Origin: Ruminococcus sp.
GTDB lineage: Bacteria > Bacillota > Clostridia > Oscillospirales > Ruminococcaceae
Assembly: GCA_017462565.1 (NCBI GenBank)
Contig: JAFTQW010000004.1
Span: forward strand, 62,001 to 126,000
Reading direction: 5' to 3'
DNA length: 64,000 bases
Shown: one piece after another, positions 9,761-19,125 of the stretch
Numbering within the stretch: the stretch's first letter is position 1
How the letters are laid out: each line of letters opens with the position of its first letter
Position numbers and translations under genes: made by a program
The notes under the pieces: model-generated
The model's database searches: none
Told to the model about the DNA's origin: nothing
What the model saw: only the letters and a program-made list of their open reading frames with translations

Positions 9761-9803
9761 ATAAGTCACAGCCTTTCCGCAAATTCACCTTTGAATCTGC
9801 TTC

Positions 9804-9850
9804 AAAATAAAAAGACGCCCATAAAAGACACTGTGTCTTTCATGAACGTC
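9804..9850 (-). terminator. Attenuator-type terminator in the gltB leader
   Basis: On the minus strand an 18-bp arm hairpin (9814-9850, beginning GACGTTCATGAAAGAC and ending GTCTTTTATGGGCGTC, with several G-U pairs) is followed by TTTTTATTTT. It begins about 7 nt after the predicted start of transcription and ends about 45 nt before the gltB start, so it would stop the operon unless it is opened. The tip AAAGAC-ACAGU-GUCUUU resembles the tip of the first hairpin before amtB. An ANTAR antiterminator is encoded in the same operon. Confidence 0.75.
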
Positions 9851-9863
9851 CTTGTTCTGATTT

Positions 9864-9892
9864 ATATTATCATATTTTATGATGAATGTCAA
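9864..9892 (-). promoter_or_regulatory. Sigma-A-type promoter of the gltB operon
   Basis: Minus strand TTGACA (9887-9892), 17-nt spacer, TAATAT (9864-9869). Start of transcription is expected near 9857, giving a leader of about 95 nt before gltB. Confidence 0.8.
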
Positions 9893-9921
9893 GAGGGAAT
9901 ATTATTTTTGTGCAATTTGTA

Positions 9922-10731
9922 TTAATAAATCAACTCTACTTCGCAATTCCTGTCATAAACGCTGGAATCTATTTCTATTTTTTCATTTATTCTTTCCGGA
10001 GTTATAAGATTCACTTCCTGATTCACCTCGTCAAATGTCAGGCTTCCTTTGTAATCTTCATCACCGCTTAACGTAATAATGGTATTATCCTCGTAAATGC
10101 CGTACATTGAGTTCAGTCCGCCGTCATTGAATATGGCGATACTTCCTTTTTCAAGAGCTTCATTCAGCTCCGGAGCGAATTCCTCCGAACCGCCACACAT
10201 GATGTCATCAAGCTCCGGCATTGTACAATCAGCGAACATCATACCGATATATCGACCGTTTTCAGAAGCAATAGGAAAATACCATGCATTTCTGATAGTT
10301 AAAAATGAAGTCTCATCAACAACAGCATATTTAAACGGCTTTACAATATAAGCTCTTTCGTCAGTTCCTTCTCTCAGACCAAGAGGATTCTGCGGACTTA
10401 AAAACGAAGAAAAAATACCATAAAAACCATTTTTGCCAATAAGAGTATTGTAATCCACTTCCCTTTTGCGTTCATTAAGTGCTAATTCCCGCACATCCTC
10501 TTTTGAACTGATACCGGTAAAAGGTATGTTTAAATGTTCTTCTGTAGTTTGTTCAGCCGCCTCCGTTGCCACAATTTCTTTTGTATTTTGTTCTACAGAT
10601 TCGGTTGTAACAATTTCTTTTGATGAAGGTTCATTAGCGACGGGCTCGATTTCGGATTTGTTTGTTTTACCGCATGAAAAGGCAGAAACAGACATTAAAA
10701 GTGCTATACTCATGGTTAATATTTTTTTCAT
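9922..10731 (-). CDS. Lipoprotein of unknown function, 269 aa
   Basis: A signal peptide ends in the lipobox-like SAFSC (Cys20). Residues 21-70 are a Glu/Thr-rich linker with an internal duplication (EIVTTESVEQNTKEIVATEAAEQTTE). The remaining 200 residues form a domain I do not recognise, with aromatic-rich segments (NAWYFPIASENGRYIGMMF). The gene starts 12 nt after the stop of the secreted cysteine protease gene and is presumably cotranscribed with it, so a role connected with the protease (inhibitor, anchor or substrate-binding partner) is possible but only inferred from position. It is more A+T-rich than the flanking metabolic genes. Confidence 0.7.
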   Translation of the reverse strand: MKKILTMSIALLMSVSAFSCGKTNKSEIEPVANEPSSKEIVTTESVEQNTKEIVATEAAEQTTEEHLNIPFTGISSKEDVRELALNERKREVDYNTLIGKNGFYGIFSSFLSPQNPLGLREGTDERAYIVKPFKYAVVDETSFLTIRNAWYFPIASENGRYIGMMFADCTMPELDDIMCGGSEEFAPELNEALEKGSIAIFNDGGLNSMYGIYEDNTIITLSGDEDYKGSLTFDEVNQEVNLITPERINEKIEIDSSVYDRNCEVELIY

Positions 10732-10743
10732 ATTTATCCCTCC

Positions 10744-11364
10744 TTAGTTCAAATATACAGAACCGGCATTACTCCAGTTAAAAATACGGGAGCCGCTTTT
10801 AAAAAATTGTGTCGTAGCATTTGTATTATACGGATAATTTTCTATCGCACCTGTTGCCGGGTTCATATAGTATATAGAAGTATCTCTGGAACCGTCGGAA
10901 TTTGTCCAATCACTATATCCGATCAGTACAACTGCGTGTCCGGTAACCGAACCTGGGTTACCATAATAATAACCGCCAATTAACGAAGGAAGTGCTGCAT
11001 TCACCTTTGACTTTATCAATGAAAAAGCCATATCATCATTTATTTTTGTTGGGGAATAAGAAGAAAGCAAATAATTTATTACGCCATAACATTCATCAAG
11101 ATTTGCACCCGAGTTATTAACATAAGTATTTCCTGTTACCGTTATATATGTACCATAAACATACTCAACTTGATAATTAATTCCGGTCAAAAAATTATTC
11201 ATTGACAAAACAGCATAAGCCCAACAATTATTTCCACTCTGCATATATACCGGATATCCAACCATAACCTTCGATTCCGCTGTTGCAGTCACAGATGTAA
11301 TACCTGTAACCAAAAGTGCTGCCGAGGCTGCCCATGAGACAACAGATTTGTATAAACCTTTCAT
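10744..11364 (-). CDS. Secreted papain-fold (staphopain/C39-like) cysteine protease, about 206 aa
   Basis: After a signal peptide (about 1-30, ending near TATAES) comes one compact papain-like domain: the oxyanion Gln and nucleophile in YMQSGNNCWAYA, the catalytic His in GHAVVLIGYSDW, and the Asn in YYMNPATG. This order is that of clan CA enzymes such as staphopains and the C39-like families. It has no separate propeptide of the usual size. Start: ATG at 11364, preceded by GGGGGG at 6 nt; the reading from 11394 has no ribosome site. Likely exported, with an unknown substrate. A consensus promoter lies at 11397-11425 and the lipoprotein gene follows at 12 nt. Confidence 0.8.
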   Translation of the reverse strand: MKGLYKSVVSWAASAALLVTGITSVTATAESKVMVGYPVYMQSGNNCWAYAVLSMNNFLTGINYQVEYVYGTYITVTGNTYVNNSGANLDECYGVINYLLSSYSPTKINDDMAFSLIKSKVNAALPSLIGGYYYGNPGSVTGHAVVLIGYSDWTNSDGSRDTSIYYMNPATGAIENYPYNTNATTQFFKSGSRIFNWSNAGSVYLN

Positions 11365-11396
11365 AAAAAGCCCCCCTTTTTTAATATTATACATTT

Positions 11397-11425
11397 ATTA
11401 TAGCATCTTCCTCAAAAAGTGTCAA
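11397..11425 (-). promoter_or_regulatory. Consensus sigma-A promoter for the protease/lipoprotein pair
   Basis: Minus strand TTGACA (11420-11425), 17-nt spacer, TATAAT (11397-11402): a perfect consensus. The 130 nt between it and the divergent amtB promoter show nothing I can identify. Confidence 0.85.
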
Positions 11426-11554
11426 CGGTTTTTGAAAAAAATTATTTAAATTCAGCAAATTCCTGTCGAATAAAATCATATCTATTCAAACTGCAACAAA
11501 ATCGTTCAACAAAGCTTCAAATTTCATCATTTTAAACAAAATCTCAAAAAGCTA

Positions 11555-11583
11555 TTGACAAAATCCAAATTCGGGTATATACT
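11555..11583 (+). promoter_or_regulatory. Sigma-A promoter of amtB
   Basis: TTGACA (11555-11560), 17-nt spacer, TATACT (11578-11583). Start of transcription near 11590, giving a leader of about 180 nt. Confidence 0.82.
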
Positions 11584-11600
11584 GTTAATGTAAACAGCAA

Positions 11601-11632
11601 GGGAGCTGAAGACATAAAGGTCTGCAGCTCCC
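11601..11632 (+). promoter_or_regulatory. amtB leader hairpin 1
   Basis: Arms GGGAGCTG (11601-11608) and CAGCTCCC (11625-11632) enclose a second stem AGAC (11610-11613)/GTCT (11620-11623) with a 6-nt loop ATAAAG, separated by an A/G mismatch. A loose U-rich tract follows. The hexaloop starts with A, as in ANTAR targets, but its fourth base is A rather than the G usual there, so recognition by ANTAR is only possible. Confidence 0.65.
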
Positions 11633-11665
11633 TCTATTTATTTTTAAGCGCTTAATTCCATACAC

Positions 11666-11713
11666 AAAGGGGTGTATGATGTCCTGAGATTTCGGGATAT
11701 CGTACACCCTTTT
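11666..11713 (+). promoter_or_regulatory. amtB leader hairpin 2, terminator-like
   Basis: A long hairpin with outer arms AAAGGGGTGTA (11666-11676) and TACACCCTTTT (11703-11713), an inner part with G-U pairs, and a tip CCTG-AGATTT-CGGG with a 6-nt loop. The 3' arm runs into TTTTG, so it could act as a weak terminator. It ends about 57 nt before the amtB start. Together with hairpin 1 it forms a two-hairpin leader of the kind ANTAR proteins control. Confidence 0.6.
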
Positions 11714-11770
11714 GTAATTAAACCTGAATTTACAGAATATAATTCAGGCAGATAACTGGAGGTAGTAATT

Positions 11771-13558
11771 ATGGCTGAAACAATTGAAAAAATTGTTGAA
11801 CAAGTAACCGAGCAAACTCACGGCATGGTTTTCGGAGTCTGGTTTCTGATCGCCGTCGCACTCGTGTTCTTCATGCAGGCAGGTTTTGCAATGGTAGAAA
11901 CAGGCTTCACAAGAGCAAAAAATGCCGGCAACATCATTATGAAAAACCTTATGGACTTCTGTATCGGTACGGTAATGTTCATACTTATCGGATTTGGACT
12001 TCTCCTCGGCGAGGATGCATTCGGCCTTATCGGAAAGCCCGGATTTGATATTTTCACATCCTACGACAATTTTGATTTCTCTAACTTTGTGTTCAACCTT
12101 GTATTCTGTGCAACAACGGCAACTATCGTTTCCGGAGCAATGGCGGAGCGAACAAAGTTTATTTCATACTGTATCTATTCAGGCGTTATCAGTGCTCTGA
12201 TATATCCGATCGAAGCTCACTGGATCTGGAACTCGGACGGCTGGCTTTATCAGATGGGATTCCATGATCTTTCCGGTTCATGCGCAATTCATATGGTAGG
12301 CGGTATTTCCGCACTCGTCGGAGCGTCTATTCTCGGACCTCGTATCGGCAAATTCACAAAAGCTAAAGACGGCGAAATAAAAGTAAACGCTATTCCCGGA
12401 CATAACCTTACTATCGGAGCTCTTGGCGTATTCATCCTTTGGTTCGGCTGGTATGGATTCAACCCTGCCGCTTCACAGTCTGTTGAAATGCTCGGCTCTA
12501 TCTTCCTTACAACAACAGTAGCTCCCGCAGTCGCAACAGTTACCTGCATGATCTTCACATGGCTCAAATACGGCAAGCCTGACGTTTCGATGTGCCTTAA
12601 CGCTTCTTTGGCAGGACTTGTCGGAATCACCGCAGGATGCGACGTTCTTGATTGCTTCGGCGCTCTTTGCGTAGGTATAGTTTCCGGACTTCTCGTATGC
12701 TTCGGCGTATGGTTCCTTGATTATGTTCTCCACGTTGACGATCCTGTCGGAGCAGTTGCAGTTCACATGATGAACGGTCTCTGGGGAACAATCGCAGTCG
12801 GTCTTTTCGCAACAGACAAAGCTCCCGGATTTGCAATCGCTCAGAACGGCGGAGCAAGCGGAATCGCAGGAAAAGGCTTATTCTACGGCGGCGGTTTTGA
12901 GCTTCTCGGCAAACAGCTTCTCGGAGTTCTCGCAGTAGGCGGCTGGACAGTTGTAACAATGATAATCGTATTCCAGGTAATCAAGCACACTATCGGACTC
13001 AGAGCTTCAGAACAGGAAGAAGTTATCGGTCTTGATGTTACAGAACACGGACTTGTTTCATCATATGCCGACTTTGCTCCTTCAATGTCCGACTCCATGA
13101 TGAAAGGCTATACAAAAGACGACGCAAAGAGCGTTGTCAAAGTTCCGGTTGAAAAATCGGTTGAAGTTGAAAACTATTCAACTCCTTCAATTGACGGTAC
13201 TGACAAAATGACAAAAATCGTTGCCGTATTCAAACAGCAGAAGCTTCAGGACTTTATTTCCGCAATGGAAGCTATCGACGTTACAGGTATCACTGTTACA
13301 AACGTTCTCGGCTGCGGTATGCAGAAGGGACAGACAGGATATTACAGAGGCGCTCCTATCGAAGTAAATCTTCTTCCTAAAGTTAAAGCGGAAATTGCAG
13401 TATGCGCAGTTCCTGTACGCAAGGTTATCGACGCAGCAAGAGCAGCTCTTTACACCGGAAATATCGGCGACGGAAAGCTCTTTATCTACGATATCGAAAA
13501 CGTTATCAAAATCCGTACAGGCGAAGAGGGCTACGACGCTCTTCAGGATCAGGACTAA
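11771..13558 (+). CDS. amtB: Ammonium transporter fused to a C-terminal P-II signalling domain, 595 aa
   Basis: Residues 15-410 are an Amt/Rh channel with about 11 membrane segments and the twin pore histidines H174 (AIHMVGG) and H332 (VHMMNG). After a linker (415-478), residues 480-590 are a complete P-II protein: MTKIVAVFK strand, T-loop GMQKGQTGYYRG (about 517-527, retaining the tyrosine at the usual uridylylation position) and B-loop TGNIGDGKLF. P-II proteins normally bind Amt from the cytosol and close it according to ATP/ADP and 2-oxoglutarate, so here the regulator is covalently tethered. GGAGG lies 8 nt before the ATG. pyrG and glnN follow on the same strand. No separate glnB/glnK is in the window. 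Confidence 0.95.
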   Translation: MAETIEKIVEQVTEQTHGMVFGVWFLIAVALVFFMQAGFAMVETGFTRAKNAGNIIMKNLMDFCIGTVMFILIGFGLLLGEDAFGLIGKPGFDIFTSYDNFDFSNFVFNLVFCATTATIVSGAMAERTKFISYCIYSGVISALIYPIEAHWIWNSDGWLYQMGFHDLSGSCAIHMVGGISALVGASILGPRIGKFTKAKDGEIKVNAIPGHNLTIGALGVFILWFGWYGFNPAASQSVEMLGSIFLTTTVAPAVATVTCMIFTWLKYGKPDVSMCLNASLAGLVGITAGCDVLDCFGALCVGIVSGLLVCFGVWFLDYVLHVDDPVGAVAVHMMNGLWGTIAVGLFATDKAPGFAIAQNGGASGIAGKGLFYGGGFELLGKQLLGVLAVGGWTVVTMIIVFQVIKHTIGLRASEQEEVIGLDVTEHGLVSSYADFAPSMSDSMMKGYTKDDAKSVVKVPVEKSVEVENYSTPSIDGTDKMTKIVAVFKQQKLQDFISAMEAIDVTGITVTNVLGCGMQKGQTGYYRGAPIEVNLLPKVKAEIAVCAVPVRKVIDAARAALYTGNIGDGKLFIYDIENVIKIRTGEEGYDALQDQD

Positions 13559-13586
13559 AACAAAAACAAAAAGTGCGAAGCACGCT

Positions 13587-13735
13587 AATAATGGGCTTCC
13601 AAAGTGGATGTGCTCCCCTTTGGCGAAGGGTGTGCAAGGGAGGCAGAGTCTCCCTGAAGAGCAGTGAGTCAAGCGAATCAATGACGAACGGACTGCTGCT
13701 CTCCGCCGCCCAGCGCAGCACGCTTAAAACCTGCG
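13587..13735. repeat. Degenerate copy R1 of the palindromic repeat family, amtB-pyrG gap
   Basis: GGGCTTCCAAAGTGGATG followed by CTCCCCTTTGGCGAAGGG matches the family core (TTCCAAAGGG...CCCTTTGGCAGGG) with several changes. Then come GGGAGGCAGAGTCTCCC and an inverted pair GAGCAGTGAGTC/GGACTGCTGCTC. The rest of the gap up to pyrG shows no clear promoter. Confidence 0.55.
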
Positions 13736-13754
13736 GTTATTCAATCTACGATAA

Positions 13755-15368
<1,614 letters not shown>

Positions 15369-15384
15369 TCGGAGGTTTTTAACT

Positions 15385-17475
15385 ATGGAAAAGGTTACTG
15401 AATATTTTGGCTGTATGGTTTTCGACGACAGAGTAATGAAGGCTTCGCTTTCTGAAAAGGTCTACAAAAGCCTTAAAAAAACTATCGACCGTGGAACTCC
15501 GCTCGACAGCTCCGTTGCAGACGCAGTTGCTTCCGCTATGAAGGACTGGGCTATCGCTAAGGGAGCTACTCACTACACTCACTGGTTCCAGCCTATGACA
15601 GGCATCACTGCCGAAAAGCACGACAGCTTTATCTCTCCTTCACCGGACGGAAGAGTTATCATGGAATTCTCAGGCAAAGAGCTTGTAAAAGGCGAACCGG
15701 ACGCATCCTCATTCCCGTCAGGCGGTCTCAGAGCTACTTTTGAAGCAAGAGGATATACGGCTTGGGATCCGACTTCCTACGCTTTCATCAAGGACGGCAC
15801 TCTTTATATCCCGACTGCATTCTGCTCCTACGGCGGCGAAGCTCTTGATAAAAAAGTTCCGCTTCTTCGTTCCATGGAAGCTATCAACCGTCAGGCATTG
15901 AGAATACTCAAGCTCTTCGGCAACGACAAAGTCCGCTGCGTTAAAACGTCAGTCGGCCCGGAACAGGAATACTTCCTTGTAGACCGTGAGCTCTGGAAAC
16001 AGCGCAAAGATCTCATCATGACAGGCAGAACTCTCTTCGGAGCTAAATCTCCTAAGGGACAGGAAATGGAAGATCACTATTTCGGCTCTATCAAGCCGAG
16101 AGTTGCAGAATATATGGCAGACCTCGACAAGGAGCTCTGGAAGCTCGGAATCCTTGCAAAGACAAAGCATAACGAAGTTGCTCCCGCTCAGCACGAGCTT
16201 GCTCCTATTTACACAACAACAAATATCGCTGCCGACCACAACCAGCTTACTATGGAGATCATGCAGAAAGTCGCTCTTCGTCACGGACTTGTTTGTCTGC
16301 TCCACGAAAAGCCTTTCGCCGGTGTAAACGGCTCAGGCAAGCACAACAACTGGTCTATCTCCACAGATACAGGAGAAAATCTTCTCTCTCCCGGAAAAAC
16401 TCCTTACGAGAACGCACAATTTCTTCTCTTCCTCACTGCCGTTATCAAGGCTGTTGACGATTATCAGGATTTACTCAGACTTTCAGTTGCAACTGCCGGA
16501 AACGATCACCGTCTCGGCGCAAACGAAGCTCCTCCGGCTGTAATTTCCATTTTCCTTGGCGACGAGCTTACAGAAGTTCTTGAAGCTATCGAGAACGATA
16601 CTCCTTATGCAGGCGGCAAAAAGGAAAAGATGAAGCTCGGCGTAGATGTTCTTCCTCAGTTCAGCAAGGATACCACAGACCGTAACAGAACCTCTCCTTT
16701 CGCTTTCACAGGCAATAAGTTTGAATTCCGTATGCTTGGCTCTTCAAACAGCATTTCATGCGCTAATATCCACCTCAACGCTGCTGTAGCCGAGGTTTTA
16801 AAGCAGTTTGCAGATCGTCTTGAATCCGCCTCCGACTTCAACGAAGAGCTTCACCAGCTTATCAAAGAGAATATCAAGGCTCATAAGAGAATCATTTTCA
16901 ACGGAAACGGTTATGATGACGCATGGATAAAAGAAGCCGAAGCAAGAGGTCTCCTCAACCTGAAAACCACTCCCGACGCTATGCCGAAAATCTGCGATAA
17001 AAAGAACATTGATATGCTTACGTCCCATGGAATCTTCACGGAAGCCGAGATCTATTCACGCCGTGATATTATGCTTGAAAACTACGTTAAGTCCGTTAAT
17101 ATCGAGGCCGTCACAATGGTTGATATGGCAAGAAAAGAGATCATTCCGGCTGTGTCTAAATTTACATCGGAAACAGCTTCATCAGTCGCAGTCAAGAAGA
17201 GCGTAGCTCCCGAAGCAGCGTGTGCTTACGAAACTAAGATTGTTACCGAGCTTTCCGCTCTTATTGACAAAATGGACTCCTGCACATCTGTTCTTGAAAA
17301 GGATATTGATGAACTTAAAACTATTGAAGAAGCTGTTCCTGCTTCTGAGTTCGTTCGTGACAGAATTCTTCCGGCTATGGACGATCTCCGCAGCGCCGCC
17401 GATAAGGCTGAAACTCTTACAGCCGAAACAAGCTGGCCGTTCCCGACTTACGATAAGCTTCTTTTCGGTGTCTGA
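15385..17475 (+). CDS. glnN: Glutamine synthetase type III, 696 aa
   Basis: ATP-dependent formation of glutamine from glutamate and ammonium, in the large dodecameric GSIII family of about 700 residues found in Bacteroidetes, cyanobacteria and ruminococci. Family segments visible are [20 protein letters not shown] near 63-82, the glutamate/metal motifs VGPEQEYFL and [22 protein letters not shown], and the R-rich active-site segment [18 protein letters not shown] long helical C-terminal part (about 560-696) is typical. GGAGG lies 9 nt before the ATG. With the type I-like gene upstream degenerate, this is probably the working glutamine synthetase of the region. Confidence 0.95.
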   Translation: MEKVTEYFGCMVFDDRVMKASLSEKVYKSLKKTIDRGTPLDSSVADAVASAMKDWAIAKGATHYTHWFQPMTGITAEKHDSFISPSPDGRVIMEFSGKELVKGEPDASSFPSGGLRATFEARGYTAWDPTSYAFIKDGTLYIPTAFCSYGGEALDKKVPLLRSMEAINRQALRILKLFGNDKVRCVKTSVGPEQEYFLVDRELWKQRKDLIMTGRTLFGAKSPKGQEMEDHYFGSIKPRVAEYMADLDKELWKLGILAKTKHNEVAPAQHELAPIYTTTNIAADHNQLTMEIMQKVALRHGLVCLLHEKPFAGVNGSGKHNNWSISTDTGENLLSPGKTPYENAQFLLFLTAVIKAVDDYQDLLRLSVATAGNDHRLGANEAPPAVISIFLGDELTEVLEAIENDTPYAGGKKEKMKLGVDVLPQFSKDTTDRNRTSPFAFTGNKFEFRMLGSSNSISCANIHLNAAVAEVLKQFADRLESASDFNEELHQLIKENIKAHKRIIFNGNGYDDAWIKEAEARGLLNLKTTPDAMPKICDKKNIDMLTSHGIFTEAEIYSRRDIMLENYVKSVNIEAVTMVDMARKEIIPAVSKFTSETASSVAVKKSVAPEAACAYETKIVTELSALIDKMDSCTSVLEKDIDELKTIEEAVPASEFVRDRILPAMDDLRSAADKAETLTAETSWPFPTYDKLLFGV

Positions 17476-17484
17476 TCCGATAAT

Positions 17485-17522
17485 TTATAGTGAACGTCAA
17501 AAATAATTGACGTTCGCTATAA
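17485..17522. repeat. Palindrome P1 downstream of glnN
   Basis: 16-nt arms TTATAGTGAACGTCAA/TTGACGTTCGCTATAA around a 6-nt spacer, with one G-U-type pair. It may terminate glnN transcription, although the following AATTATTTT tract is not a clean U run. A related palindrome lies at 17583-17616. Confidence 0.55.
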
Positions 17523-17582
17523 TAATTATTTTAAGCGCCTCGCACATACGCTCACTTTCGTTTGCTCCGTGCGTATAGGCAA

Positions 17583-17616
17583 ATAGTAAACGCCAAAAGC
17601 TTTTGTCGTTTACTAT
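17583..17616. repeat. Palindrome P2 downstream of glnN
   Basis: Arms ATAGTAAACGCCAAAAG and CTTTTGTCGTTTACTAT, 17 nt each, one mismatch and no spacer. The outer arm resembles P1 (ATAGTgAACGtCAAAA versus ATAGTaAACGcCAAAA), so the two may be halves of one small repeat element spanning 17485-17616. Confidence 0.5.
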
Positions 17617-17678
17617 AAATTTCGCTTAACTCCCTCTTCGGGGGTTGAATAAACCGCATTATATAATATTTATCTTTC

Positions 17679-17708
17679 TGTCATACCGCTTGGTATGACA
17701 TTTTTTTT
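17679..17708 (+). terminator. Strong intrinsic terminator
   Basis: Perfect 9-bp stem TGTCATACC/GGTATGACA with loop GCTT, followed by eight T. It closes the amtB-pyrG-glnN region just before the next promoter. Confidence 0.9.
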
Positions 17709-17727
17709 GAAAAAATTTTCTTCAGGG

Positions 17728-17756
17728 TTTACTTTTATTAAAATGTATAGTATAAT
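17728..17756 (+). promoter_or_regulatory. Promoter of the pectin-fragment ABC operon
   Basis: TTTACT (17728-17733), 17-nt spacer, TATAAT (17751-17756). Between it and the start codon lies a threefold 8-nt direct repeat ATATCATT (17763-17786), which could be an operator or a slippage-prone tract. Confidence 0.65.
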
Positions 17757-17799
17757 AAAATATATCATTATATCATTATATCATTATGGGACAAAGAGT

Positions 17800-19125
17800 A
17801 TGAAAACAAAAATATTTAAAGCCGCAGTTTGCTTGTGCGCTTTATCGCTCTCTGCCTGCGGAAAAAAACAAAATTCAATTACCATGCCCGACGGCAAGCT
17901 TGATAAATGCAGTCTCCGTTTTTCATGGTGGGGCGGCGACGACCGCCACGAAGCAACTCTTGAAGCAATAAAGCTCTGGAACACGCTTCATCCCGAAATC
18001 GAAATAATCCCTGAATACGGCGGCTGGGACGGCTGGACTGAAAAAGCCGCTTCACAGATAGCCGGAAATACCGAACCCGATATCATGCAGATAAATTATG
18101 ACTGGCTCGTTTCGCTCTCTCCGGAAGGAGACGGTTTTTATGACCTTTCTCTGCTTAGTGATAATTCAGAACATCATGCATTTCTCGATCTTTCAGGATT
18201 TGATGAAGAAACGCTGTCTTTCGGCATAAGAAGAGGTAATCTCAACGCTGTTACGGTTTCACTTTCGGGAAGAGGATTATTCTACAATTCCGATGTTTAC
18301 GAAATCGTCGGAGCTGAATATCCCGAAACATGGGATGAGCTGCTCGCTCTCGGTGAAAAATTCGGTAAAAAGAATCTCTATCCTCTCGACCTTGATATTC
18401 AGTCTGGAGGAACGGCATGGTATCTTGCAGTCGTTTATGTTCAGCAAAAAACGGGTAAAGAATTTATAACGATGAACGGCGAACTTGGTTTCACTCAGGA
18501 GGATATCAAAGAAGCTCTTGATTTTTATAAAAGACTTGAGGACAATCATGTTATAAGAACTATCAGCGCAAGAACCGATGAAGACGGCAATGCGGCTCTT
18601 TATGAATCGCCTGAATTTATCGGAGGAAACGTTGCCGGAGTTCTGGAATGGGGAAGTTCTGTCGGAAAATACGAATCTGTTCTTGATGAAAACGTTCTTG
18701 AAGCAGGACCCTTTCTGACCGGTGAAAACGGCTCTTCCGGCGGCTGGATGGTAAAACCCTCAATGCTTTATGCCATATCGAAAAACACTTCTCATCCCGA
18801 TGAGGCGGCTGCGTTTATGAATTTTCTTCTCAATAACGAAGAGTGCGCCGTAATTCTCGGAACATCAAGAGGCATTCCGGCTTCGTCGTATGCTGAGAAC
18901 GCTTTGGAAAAAAGCGGCAGACTTTCCGGTCTTGCCAAGGAAAACGACGATCTCCTCGAACAGCTTGATACCGTTACTATAAGTCCGTATATGGAGCTTT
19001 CGAGGATGAAAGAAATATGCAACACAGCCATTGAAAGCGTTTCTTACGGAACGTCCGACACCGCTTCTGCCGCAAAGCAAATGTATGAAGAAATAAACGC
19101 ATATCTTGAAAGAGTGAGAAAATGA
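17800..19125 (+). CDS. Sugar ABC transporter solute-binding lipoprotein, 441 aa
   Basis: A signal peptide ends in the lipobox LSAC (Cys20). The rest is an extracellular-solute-binding protein of the family 1 type: RFSWWGGDDRHEATLEAIKLW, EYGGWDGWTEKAASQIAG, then a hinge and a C-terminal lobe with GSSGGWMVKPSMLYAISKNT. The first strong start is the ATG at 17800; the longer frame from 17695 runs back through the promoter and terminator. Its stop overlaps the first permease start (ATGA). It delivers a sugar, by context probably an unsaturated pectin/rhamnogalacturonan fragment, to the two permeases that follow. Confidence 0.88.
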   Translation: MKTKIFKAAVCLCALSLSACGKKQNSITMPDGKLDKCSLRFSWWGGDDRHEATLEAIKLWNTLHPEIEIIPEYGGWDGWTEKAASQIAGNTEPDIMQINYDWLVSLSPEGDGFYDLSLLSDNSEHHAFLDLSGFDEETLSFGIRRGNLNAVTVSLSGRGLFYNSDVYEIVGAEYPETWDELLALGEKFGKKNLYPLDLDIQSGGTAWYLAVVYVQQKTGKEFITMNGELGFTQEDIKEALDFYKRLEDNHVIRTISARTDEDGNAALYESPEFIGGNVAGVLEWGSSVGKYESVLDENVLEAGPFLTGENGSSGGWMVKPSMLYAISKNTSHPDEAAAFMNFLLNNEECAVILGTSRGIPASSYAENALEKSGRLSGLAKENDDLLEQLDTVTISPYMELSRMKEICNTAIESVSYGTSDTASAAKQMYEEINAYLERVRK

